A stretch of 5,974 nt of DNA from an uncultured Clostridium sp. (GTDB lineage Bacteria > Bacillota > Clostridia > Lachnospirales > Lachnospiraceae), in the NCBI GenBank assembly GCA_958442925.1, contig CAUCIO010000141.1, forward strand, positions 1-5,974, given 5' to 3'. Positions within the stretch are counted from its first letter, which is position 1; each line of letters opens with the position of its first letter. The translations under genes and the position numbers were made by a program. A model generated the notes under the pieces. The model was not told the DNA's origin, ran no database searches, and saw only the letters and a program-made list of their open reading frames with translations. This document shows positions 1 through 5,009 of the stretch, in pieces.

Positions 1-263
1 GTATACACCTTTTCACTGGTGGCCAGATAGGAACCGTTCCGATCCACAATATCTCCCCGTCTGTAGGGAATGGTTCTGCTGTCATAATCCTGATGGGACA
101 GAACTATCTGGGTATAATCCTCATTGTTTTTCTGTACTGTAATGTAGAGAAGAACGATAAGAGCAATTAAAGCCAGCATCATTGCCAAAACGGCAATGAC
201 CAGCTTTTCCTGCATGTATCTTCTGAATGGCTGCTTGTTACTTGTGCTCTGGGATGTCTTCAT
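1..263 (-). CDS. Class B penicillin-binding protein (FtsI/SpoVD type), N-terminal fragment
   Basis: This is the first 87 codons of a peptidoglycan transpeptidase gene that runs off the left edge. From the ATG at 263-261 the protein has a short hydrophilic, basic tail (residues 1-20, with an RR pair at 14-15), one membrane segment (about 21-43), and the start of the extracytoplasmic dimerisation region with YRRGDIVDRNGSYLATS (68-83). The RG-x-I-x-DRNG-x-x-LA pattern is the hallmark of PBP2/FtsI/SpoVD N-termini. The catalytic SxxK, SxN and KTG motifs lie outside the window, so the choice between FtsI (vegetative septum) and SpoVD (spore cortex) cannot be made; a C-terminal PASTA domain would favour SpoVD. 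The gene follows the ftsL-like gene and would overlap it by 26 nt from this start. Neither this ATG nor the in-frame ATG at 215-213 has a clear Shine-Dalgarno sequence, so the start is uncertain and translation may be coupled to the upstream gene. Confidence 0.85.
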   Translation of the reverse strand, partial: MKTSQSTSNKQPFRRYMQEKLVIAVLAMMLALIALIVLLYITVQKNNEDYTQIVLSHQDYDSRTIPYRRGDIVDRNGSYLATSEKVY

Positions 264-738
264 ACTGTCTTACATACTCGCTTTCTGTTTTATCGTACAG
301 AAGAATCTGGTCTTTATTTGCATAGACCATTCCCAGCTCTTTTGTAGCGACATCATAAATGTAATCCAGATCCACGTAAGTATTAATGCTCGTCTCCAGC
401 GCATCGTTCTCAGCCCGCAGTGCCTCCACCTCCTGCTCCAGTTTCTCAATATTTCCCAGCCGGGAGGTGATTGAGGAACGGAGAGCCAGATACTGCATAC
501 AGATGACAAGAGTAACAATAGCTGCGAGAGTCAGAGCCATCACATAAGGCGCATCCATCTGCAGAGCCTTCTCCCTGTTCCGCCTTACCATATGGCTGCG
601 CCTGAGCTGTTCCTCAGCCCTCTTTTTTCTCTGAGCTGCCTCACGGCTGCCCGTCTGGCCCTTCTGAGCCGGATTTACTTTTCTGACGGTGCTCCCGTCC
701 GTATATGTATCATACGCATGATGCCTTTTTGCAGCCAT
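238..738 (-). CDS. ftsL: FtsL-like cell division protein (septum formation initiator / DivIC type)
   Basis: This 166-aa bitopic membrane protein is a probable scaffold in the FtsL-DivIC-FtsQ (DivIB) division complex, which activates septal peptidoglycan synthesis. The N-terminal 60 residues are cytoplasmic, hydrophilic and strongly basic. A membrane helix spans about 64-88 and an extracytoplasmic coiled coil about 91-122 (IEKLEQEVEALRAENDALE, 97-115). It is followed by DLDYIYDVATKELGM (123-137), the short helix typical of FtsL/DivIC proteins just after their coiled coil. The start is well set by a GGAGGAGGAG ribosome site just upstream of the ATG at 738. It lies 32 nt downstream of rsmH and just before a PBP gene, which is the normal place of ftsL in the dcw cluster. 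FtsL and DivIC share this architecture, so the name rests on gene order as much as on sequence. The long basic tail makes it larger than many FtsL proteins. Confidence 0.85.
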   Translation of the reverse strand: MAAKRHHAYDTYTDGSTVRKVNPAQKGQTGSREAAQRKKRAEEQLRRSHMVRRNREKALQMDAPYVMALTLAAIVTLVICMQYLALRSSITSRLGNIEKLEQEVEALRAENDALETSINTYVDLDYIYDVATKELGMVYANKDQILLYDKTESEYVRQYEDIPEHK

Positions 739-770
739 AGCTCCTCCTCCTTCTATTACAGGCCGTCTGC

Positions 771-1721
771 CTAACTGCGCCTGCCTGCTTTTTCAAACAC
801 TCTCAGCTTAGCGCTCTTTGATCTGGTATTAGCGGTCAGTTCCTCCTCAGAAGGAAGTACCGGCTTTCGTGTCACCACTCGTCCCCTGCTCTTTCTGCCG
901 CACATACACACCGGAAAGTCCGGCGGACAGATACAGGGATTTTCGTTCTCTCTGAACTTATTCTTTACAATCCTGTCCTCCAGAGAATGGAACGTAATAA
1001 TCGACAGACGTCCCCCTGGATTCAGCAGATCAATCATTGTATCAATGGACTGTTCCAGCACCTGAAGTTCCCGGTTCAGTTCAATGCGGAGCGCCTGAAA
1101 CGTCCGCTTGGACGGATGGCCGCCAGTAGCTCTTACCTTGGCTGGAATCGCCGCCTTGATAATCTCTGTCAGTTCTCCTGCCGTCTCTATCTCCTTCTCC
1201 TGTCTGGCCTTCACAATATGCTTCGCAATATTCTTGGCGAAGCGATCCTCGCCATAATCCCTGATGATGCGATACAGCTCCATCTCACTGTATCCGTTCA
1301 CAATATCCTTCGCAGTCTGAGAATTTCTCTGATCCATACGCATATCGAGAGGAGCATCGTCCTCCCGGTAGGTAAAACCTCTGTCAGCTGTGTCGAGCTG
1401 ATAGGATGAAACCCCCAAATCCAGATAAATCCCGTCAACTCCCCATATTCCCTGGGACTCCAAAGCGTCCTTGATATTCTCGTAATTCGTCCGGATCACT
1501 GTAACCCGGTCTCCATATTCTTTCAGTCTCTCTCCAGCCGCCGCAATCGCGTCTGCATCCTGATCAAGGCCAATCAGTCTTCCCTGTTCTCCCAGTCGGC
1601 TCAGCACCAGGGAGGCATGGCCTCCCCCTCCAAGGGTTCCGTCTACATAAATGCCGTCAGGCCTGATATTCAGGCTGTCCACCGTCTCGTACAGGAGGAC
1701 AGACGTGTGTGAAAAAATCAT
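771..1721 (-). CDS. rsmH: 16S rRNA (cytosine(1402)-N(4))-methyltransferase RsmH (MraW)
   Basis: This 316-aa cytoplasmic SAM-dependent enzyme makes the N4-methyl modification of 16S rRNA C1402 in the ribosomal P site. The protein looks complete: HTSVLLYETVDSL at 5-17; the SAM-binding DGTLGGGGHA at 27-36; the acidic strand GLDQDADAI at 51-59; DLGVSSYQLDTADRGFTYR at 101-119; PLDMRMD at 124-130; KRTFQALRIELNREL at 205-219; and GGRLSIITFHSLEDRIVK at 236-253. The C-terminal part carries the usual CxCPPxxPxCxCG cysteine cluster (263-275) and the NTRSKSAKLRVFEK tail (298-311). The length is normal for the family. The ATG overlaps the mraZ stop by 4 nt (ATGA), and a GGAGGG site lies inside the mraZ end, so translation is probably coupled. 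It is expressed from the mraZ promoter. Nothing in it looks broken or unusual. Confidence 0.97.
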   Translation of the reverse strand: MIFSHTSVLLYETVDSLNIRPDGIYVDGTLGGGGHASLVLSRLGEQGRLIGLDQDADAIAAAGERLKEYGDRVTVIRTNYENIKDALESQGIWGVDGIYLDLGVSSYQLDTADRGFTYREDDAPLDMRMDQRNSQTAKDIVNGYSEMELYRIIRDYGEDRFAKNIAKHIVKARQEKEIETAGELTEIIKAAIPAKVRATGGHPSKRTFQALRIELNRELQVLEQSIDTMIDLLNPGGRLSIITFHSLEDRIVKNKFRENENPCICPPDFPVCMCGRKSRGRVVTRKPVLPSEEELTANTRSKSAKLRVFEKAGRRS

Positions 1722-2143
1722 ATCCCAAGTCCCTCCATATTTTCGGCGATCTCTTCCATGTCGTCATAGACATTCTTGCTTTCCCAGAGTTCCCGGTTCC
1801 ATATCTCAATTCTGCTTCCTACTCCCGCCAGGATGACTTCTCTTTCAAGTTTTGCAAAATCCCTCAGCACAGCAGGTATCAGAATTCTTCCCTGCCTGTC
1901 CGCCTCACAGTCGGAGGCTCCTGCCAGGAAGAAACGGGCAAATTTTCTGGCATTTTGATTCGTCAGAGGCAAGGCTCTCAGCTTCTCTTCAAAGGCAGCC
2001 CATTCAGAATTGTCATACACAAATAAACAGCCGTCGAGTCCCTTTGTCACGACAAACTCATCTCCCAGCTGCTCTCTGAACTTCGAGGGCATAATCAGAC
2101 GCCCTTTCCCATCGATTGTATGGCTGTACTCTCCTTTGAACAT
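1718..2143 (-). CDS. mraZ: Transcriptional regulator MraZ
   Basis: This 141-aa DNA-binding protein is the conserved first gene of the dcw cluster; in studied bacteria it forms a ring-shaped oligomer and represses its own operon. Two swapped-hairpin AbrB-like MraZ repeats are visible, each with the DxxGR motif: DGKGRLIMPSKFRE at 11-24 and DRQGRILIPAVLRD at 82-95. The length matches the usual size of about 140-150 aa. I chose the ATG at 2143-2141 because MFKGEYSHTIDGKGR is the conserved family N-terminus and an AGGTGG site lies 4 nt upstream. A longer in-frame start at 2218 would add 25 unrelated residues and put the start codon inside the MraZ-box array, so I rejected it. The gene overlaps rsmH by 4 nt. 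Autoregulation is supported by four tandem GTGG-type boxes immediately upstream. Confidence 0.97.
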   Translation of the reverse strand: MFKGEYSHTIDGKGRLIMPSKFREQLGDEFVVTKGLDGCLFVYDNSEWAAFEEKLRALPLTNQNARKFARFFLAGASDCEADRQGRILIPAVLRDFAKLEREVILAGVGSRIEIWNRELWESKNVYDDMEEIAENMEGLGI

Positions 2144-2147
2144 AGAA

Positions 2148-2153
2148 CCACCT
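2148..2153 (-). promoter_or_regulatory. mraZ ribosome binding site (AGGTGG)
   Basis: AGGTGG lies 4 nt upstream of the ATG at 2143 and departs by one base from AGGAGG, while the other complete genes here have canonical purine-rich sites. It decides the mraZ start in favour of 2143. The slightly weaker site and short spacing may hold down MraZ synthesis; that is an inference. Confidence 0.6.
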
Positions 2154-2166
2154 GCTGGCTGCCCGT

Positions 2167-2194
2167 CTGGCTTTCGCCAGGCTGCCACACAGCC
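2167..2194 (-). other. Two small hairpins in the mraZ 5' leader
   Basis: In the leader RNA, GGCUG-UGUGG-CAGCC (2194-2180) can form a 5-bp stem. It is followed directly by CUGGC-GAAA-GCCAG (2180-2167), a 5-bp stem closed by a GNRA-type GAAA tetraloop; the two share one nucleotide. Second copies of CAGCC and GCCAG sit at 2161-2155, just upstream of the ribosome site, so alternative pairings are possible. No T-run follows either stem, so these are not terminators. A regulatory role is speculative. Confidence 0.4.
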
Positions 2195-2221
2195 CCACTT
2201 TCTGCCACTTTCCACCACTTT
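2182..2221 (-). promoter_or_regulatory. MraZ operator: four tandem 10-bp boxes
   Basis: On the minus strand the array reads AAAGTGGTGG (2221-2212), AAAGTGGCAG (2211-2202), AAAGTGGGGC (2201-2192) and TGTGTGGCAG (2191-2182). Three units carry a perfect AAAGTGG; the fourth is degenerate but keeps GTGG. The period is exactly 10 bp, so each box faces the same side of the helix. Tandem G-rich boxes of this kind, TGGG or GTGG spaced by one helical turn, are the known MraZ binding sites upstream of mraZ in other bacteria. The array starts right after the probable -10 element and so covers the transcription start, as expected for repression by blocking RNA polymerase. Confidence 0.88.
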
Positions 2222-2223
2222 AT

Positions 2224-2258
2224 GTTATAATACTAGTACATACGCAGGAAAATAGCAA
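2224..2258 (-). promoter_or_regulatory. Probable sigma-A promoter of the mraZ (dcw) operon
   Basis: Two overlapping -10 candidates exist. TTGCTA (2258-2253) is followed after 17 nt by TAGTAT (2235-2230). TATAAC (2229-2224) is closer to TATAAT, but its -35 at 17 nt spacing (TTTTCC) is poor. Either places the start at or just before the MraZ boxes. The region also lies just downstream of the terminator that ends the preceding operon, where a promoter is needed. The exact -10 is not settled. Confidence 0.55.
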
Positions 2259-2320
2259 GGCATTTTTCAAAAAAATTATGTAAATTAAAAGCTGGAAACC
2301 AGAGTTTTTCGCACTATAAA

Positions 2321-2349
2321 ACAGGCGCTGCCATTTTGGCAGCGCCTGT
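2321..2349 (-). terminator. Rho-independent terminator of the lgt / Spo0E-like operon
   Basis: This is a perfect 12-bp inverted repeat (ACAGGCGCTGCC and its complement) around a 5-nt loop. The stem starts 3 nt after the stop codon of the Spo0E-like gene. In the minus direction it is followed by TTTATA; together with the last stem base this gives a run of four U residues, short but consistent with termination. In the plus direction there is no T-run, so it acts on the minus strand. It separates this operon from the mraZ promoter. Confidence 0.82.
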
Positions 2350-2352
2350 GCG

Positions 2353-2508
2353 TCAATATCCTGCTACAATATACTGATTCAGCAGCTGATCCAGCTCTAC
2401 GCTGTAGCGGTAAATTTTCCTGAATTCCTCCCGCTGTTCAATACACTGATCCATCTTTTTCCGAATTTTTTCGATTTGTTCCACTAACTCCTCTTTCGCA
2501 TTTGCCAT
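2353..2508 (-). CDS. Spo0E-like aspartyl-phosphate phosphatase (sporulation regulator), 51 aa
   Basis: This small protein has the features of the Spo0E family, whose studied members remove phosphate from Spo0A~P and so delay sporulation. It is nearly all helical: a first amphipathic helix (EELVEQIEKIRKKMDQCI, 6-23), a short turn, and a second helix carrying YSVELDQLLNQYI (35-47). SVELD (36-40) matches the family signature SQELD with one change; its aspartate (D40) is the residue linked to phosphatase action. Family members are often only 50-85 aa. The start at 2508 is set by an AAAGGAG site inside the end of lgt; the longer in-frame reading back to 2697 only shadows lgt. The ATG lies 2 nt after the lgt stop, so the two genes are translationally linked. 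A terminator follows at once. The family call is fairly firm; the in vivo target is inferred. Confidence 0.82.
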   Translation of the reverse strand: MANAKEELVEQIEKIRKKMDQCIEQREEFRKIYRYSVELDQLLNQYIVAGY

Positions 2509-2510
2509 CG

Positions 2511-3386
2511 CTATTCTCCTTTGATCCCTGCTTTTAACTTTGATCGTTTCCAGATGATGACGGCTGATGCTGCAGCCACTAAAACCATGGACAGAGCCTG
2601 GGATACCGGAATTCCTGTGCCGAAAAATAAAAGCTGATCCGTTCTGAGCCCCTCGATCCACGCACGGCCAAGTCCGTATCCCAAAAGATACATCCACAGG
2701 ATTTCTCCATCAAATTTTTTTCTTTTGCGATACCACAGCAGGAAAACAAGGACTCCCAGATTCCAGAGAGATTCGTAGAGAAACGTAGGATGAACCTGAA
2801 TGTACTCCACTCCATGTTCCACAATTCTGCGGTCTAACAGCTCCTGGGAGATCATAGACGGATTGACCAGAGACATTTTAAGCCTCATAGCCAGAAGGCT
2901 GTCAGTATAGCCTCCAAACGCCTCACAGTTAAAGAAATTTCCCCAGCGTCCGATAATCTGCCCTGTAATCAGTCCAATGCACCCTGTGTCTGCCATTGAG
3001 AAAAATGAAATCTTCCGGACTCTTGTAAACACAATAAGAGTTAAAACCGCGCCAATAATTCCGCCGTAGATCGCCAGACCGCCTCCCCGCAGATTCAAAA
3101 TCTCAATCGGATTATCTCTGTAAAGCTCCCAGTCAAAGATAACATAGTAAAGTCTGGCTCCTATAATGGAGAAAATAACCGCGTAAAGCGCGAAATCCAG
3201 ATAAAGTTCCGGATCCTGCCCCCTCCTTCGGGCGTCTCTCTGTGCCACATAAAGCCCGGCCAGCATTCCAACTCCAATGATCATCCCATAAAAAGCGATT
3301 TCAAAGCCTCCTATTGATACACTGTTCCTCAAATGCTCAATCGTTATACCAAGATGCACAAAGCTTACATCTGCGCCTTCTGTCAT
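2511..3386 (-). CDS. lgt: Prolipoprotein diacylglyceryl transferase Lgt
   Basis: This 291-aa polytopic membrane enzyme transfers diacylglyceryl from phosphatidylglycerol to the lipobox cysteine of prolipoproteins, the first step of lipoprotein maturation. The Lgt signature is clear: GRWGNFFNCEAFGG at 146-159. Other family motifs are RGGGLAIYGG (100-109), HPTFLYES (199-206) and GRAWIEGLRTD (240-250), which contains the conserved late arginine (R248). About seven hydrophobic segments are present, with the first near 26-48 and the last near 258-279. The ATG at 3386 has an AAAGGAG site 7 nt upstream. The position of the E. coli catalytic His103 is tyrosine here (Y107), which as I recall is common in Firmicutes Lgt. 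The gene has its own promoter, heads a two-gene operon with the Spo0E-like gene, and is the membrane lipid-linked partner of no other gene in the window. Confidence 0.96.
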   Translation of the reverse strand: MTEGADVSFVHLGITIEHLRNSVSIGGFEIAFYGMIIGVGMLAGLYVAQRDARRRGQDPELYLDFALYAVIFSIIGARLYYVIFDWELYRDNPIEILNLRGGGLAIYGGIIGAVLTLIVFTRVRKISFFSMADTGCIGLITGQIIGRWGNFFNCEAFGGYTDSLLAMRLKMSLVNPSMISQELLDRRIVEHGVEYIQVHPTFLYESLWNLGVLVFLLWYRKRKKFDGEILWMYLLGYGLGRAWIEGLRTDQLLFFGTGIPVSQALSMVLVAAASAVIIWKRSKLKAGIKGE

Positions 3387-3413
3387 ATAAGTTCTCCTTT
3401 CGATGCAACTTTT

Positions 3414-3442
3414 ATTTTAAGTCACGTTTCAACAAAAATCAA
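3414..3442 (-). promoter_or_regulatory. Probable sigma-A promoter of lgt
   Basis: TTGATT (3442-3437) and TAAAAT (3419-3414) are separated by exactly 17 nt; they match the -35 consensus at 4 of 6 and the -10 at 5 of 6 bases. The predicted start would be near 3407, giving a 5' leader of about 20 nt that ends in the AAAGGAG site of lgt. It is the best-looking promoter in this gap. Confidence 0.6.
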
Positions 3443-3451
3443 ACACATTCT

Positions 3452-3478
3452 CTCGACATTCTGTTCTCTTTTTCGACA
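3452..3478 (-). promoter_or_regulatory. Two Spo0A-box-like sites upstream of the lgt promoter
   Basis: On the minus strand TGTCGAA (3478-3472) is an exact match to the 0A-box core TGNCGAA, and its flank ATGTCGAAAAA fits the A-rich extension seen in many 0A boxes. A second copy, TGTCGAG (3458-3452), differs at the last base. Both are preceded by AT and have the same orientation, exactly 20 nt apart, so they lie on the same face of the helix. The nearer site begins about 10 nt upstream of the -35. Binding by Spo0A is inferred only from the match and from the Spo0E-like gene downstream. Confidence 0.45.
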
Positions 3479-3501
3479 TGGAATTGTATTTTTTCCCTTT
3501 T

Positions 3502-4836
3502 TTATCCAATTCCCTTGTACACAATTCCCAGAATAAAGACAACAATGGTAAGGGGAACATACATGTACTTGGCCAGACCTCCAAACCAGGCTGGTACGGG
3601 AGTCGTCCTTCCCTCGGAAAGTTCTTCCCTGATTTTCTTATATCCAAACAGATAATAGATGGAAACTGCGCCCAGCACAGCTCCAAAAGGCACAACCATA
3701 ATGGTAATAAAGTCCATCCATTTTCCTACAAGCGGCTCTGGCTCTAGGAAGATGCCGACACTCAGGCAAAGTCCCCCGCAAAGGGCTACAGCCAGTCGGC
3801 GCGGGATCTGGAACCGATGCTGCCAGCTCTCAATCACCGCCTCAAACATGTTAATCAGAGACGTAATTCCCGCGAACACAACCGACAGAAAGAAAATAAC
3901 CGCAAAAATCTGTCCCATCGGCATCTGTGAAAAAATTTTAGGAATCGTGATAAACATTAAGGACGGACCTGCTCCTGGCTCAATGCCAAATGCAAAGACT
4001 GCCGGCATAATAGCCAGGGCAGAAAGCAGAGCCGCAACTGTGTCAAACACAGCCGTCCGCATGGACGCGCCGATAATATCTGCATTTTTATTTAAGTAGG
4101 AGCCATAGACAATCATGCCCGAGCCTGTAATGGACAGGGAGAAAAATGCCTGTCCCATAGCCATAACCCACGTGTCCACATTTTTCAGCTGATCCCATTT
4201 TGGAACAAACAGAAAACGGTAACCGTTTTCCGCCCCTTCTAAAAAGCCAACCCTTACTGCCAGGGCAGCGAACAGAATAAAAAAGACCGGCATCATAATC
4301 CGATTAGCTTTCTCAATCTGGGCTGCTGAACCAGTCAGAAGAATTGTCACTGTGATCAGCACAACTGCCAGATGCCACGGAAGGCTTCCAAAGCTTCCTG
4401 TAGCCTGGGCAAAATACTCTGCGGAATCTGCAGCCAGAATCGTTCCTGTCAGAGAACCTCCCAGAGAGCGGAGTACCCAGCCAATAATAATAGAGTAGCC
4501 GATGGCAATTCCCAGAGAGCCAATCAGAGGAATCCAGCCGATTAGTTTTCCTGTCGTCCTCTTCCAGGCCGGAGCTGCCTTATCATCTCCTCCCCAGCAG
4601 AGCTCATAGGAGCCAAGGGTTCCTGTTCTCGCCCTTCTTCCAATGGCAAACTCTGCTGACAGCCCTGTCAGGCCGAACAGCACAATAAAAAAAATGTACG
4701 GCACCAGAAATGCCGCTCCCCCGTATTGCCCAAGGCGGTATGGGAACATCCAGATATTTCCCAGACCCACCGCCGAACCTACGCAGGCCAGTACAAAGCC
4801 CAGCGAACTGCTGAAGCTTCCGTTTTTGTGACTCAT
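3502..4836 (-). CDS. Sodium-dependent transporter, NSS/SNF family (LeuT fold)
   Basis: This 444-aa membrane protein is a Na+-coupled symporter, probably for amino acids or related amines; the substrate cannot be read from sequence. The family start is clear: GFVLACVGSAVGLGNIWMFPY (13-33), the unwound TM1 that binds substrate and sodium, then GQYGGAAFLVPY (36-47) into TM2. TM6 is visible as GQAFFSLSITGSGMIVYGSY (228-247), again a conserved binding segment. The Na+-site region of TM8 lies around 309-333 (VFAGITSLINMFEAV at 320-334). The length of about 445 aa suits the short bacterial branch, such as the 11-TM MhsT or Tyt1, rather than the longer LeuT. I count about 11 hydrophobic segments. AGGAGG 7 nt before the ATG fixes the start. 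It is separated from both neighbours by gaps of over 100 nt and seems monocistronic, although no good terminator follows it, so some read-through into lgt is possible. Confidence 0.93.
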   Translation of the reverse strand: MSHKNGSFSSSLGFVLACVGSAVGLGNIWMFPYRLGQYGGAAFLVPYIFFIVLFGLTGLSAEFAIGRRARTGTLGSYELCWGGDDKAAPAWKRTTGKLIGWIPLIGSLGIAIGYSIIIGWVLRSLGGSLTGTILAADSAEYFAQATGSFGSLPWHLAVVLITVTILLTGSAAQIEKANRIMMPVFFILFAALAVRVGFLEGAENGYRFLFVPKWDQLKNVDTWVMAMGQAFFSLSITGSGMIVYGSYLNKNADIIGASMRTAVFDTVAALLSALAIMPAVFAFGIEPGAGPSLMFITIPKIFSQMPMGQIFAVIFFLSVVFAGITSLINMFEAVIESWQHRFQIPRRLAVALCGGLCLSVGIFLEPEPLVGKWMDFITIMVVPFGAVLGAVSIYYLFGYKKIREELSEGRTTPVPAWFGGLAKYMYVPLTIVVFILGIVYKGIG

Positions 4837-4872
4837 CTAACTTCCTCCTTTGCTACTCCGCTTTAAATCATT

Positions 4873-4906
4873 AAATCGCGCGAGGCAGTTCAAAACACCT
4901 CGATTT
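4873..4906 (-). other. Inverted repeat in the transporter leader
   Basis: On the minus strand AAATCGAGG (4906-4898) can pair with CCTCG plus ATTT (4885-4873), with a 4-nt bulge (CGCG) and a 12-nt loop. It lies between the probable promoter and the ribosome site. Next to it GATTTAAT is followed directly by GATTTAAA. There is no T-run, so it is not a standard terminator. It could be an operator or RNA structure; I recognise no known riboswitch in this short leader. Confidence 0.3.
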
Positions 4907-4914
4907 CTTATCTT

Positions 4915-4923
4915 AATATATCA
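4915..4923 (-). promoter_or_regulatory. Possible extended -10 promoter of the transporter gene
   Basis: TGATATATT on the minus strand fits the extended -10 form TGn-TATAAT with one mismatch. No good -35 lies 17 nt upstream of it. An alternative reading is TTGCTT with TAAGAT 17 nt away, which overlaps the same stretch. Either puts transcription start near 4905, giving a leader of about 70 nt. The remaining part of the gap toward the rRNA methyltransferase gene shows no clear terminator. Confidence 0.35.
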
Positions 4924-5009
4924 CGAAAAGAAAAGCAAACCTTTTTAGCCTTGAATTCAGAAAAACCTGTCATATAATGATGATAATCTGTATCTCATCC
5001 TGCAACCCC

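Noticed and set aside
987..1409. 140-codon plus-strand frame opposite rsmH, and similar plus-strand frames elsewhere (196-474, 1709-2026, 3314-3655, 3659-4099, 5182-5427)
   Set aside because: All lie antisense to well-identified genes or straddle promoters, have no recognisable domains, and look like codon-bias shadows.
2144..2218. N-terminal extension of mraZ from an ATG at 2218 (25 extra residues)
   Set aside because: The conserved MraZ N-terminus begins at 2143 with its own ribosome site, and the extension would start inside the MraZ-box array.
2292..2302. CTGG-AAA-CCAG mini-hairpin followed by a T-rich stretch on the minus strand, as a second terminator
   Set aside because: A 4-bp stem with a 3-nt loop is too weak, and a strong terminator already lies just upstream in the same direction.
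2509..2697. Upstream part of the reading frame containing the Spo0E-like gene
   Set aside because: It overlaps lgt entirely out of frame, has unnatural composition, and a good ribosome site points to the ATG at 2508.
3060..3090. Lgt tyrosine (Y107) in place of the E. coli catalytic His103
   Set aside because: As I recall this replacement is usual in Firmicutes Lgt proteins; all other signatures are intact, so it is not evidence of a broken gene.
3480..3513. Inverted repeat GGAATTG / CAATTCC across the transporter stop codon, as a possible terminator
   Set aside because: The stem is only 7 bp, AT-rich, with a 20-nt loop, and no T-run follows it on the minus strand.
4924..5009. Possible terminator or promoter after the rRNA methyltransferase gene (CAGG-TTTTT-CTG, TTATCATCATTATATGA)
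   Set aside because: No stem of useful length precedes the T-run, and no convincing -35/-10 pair could be placed.
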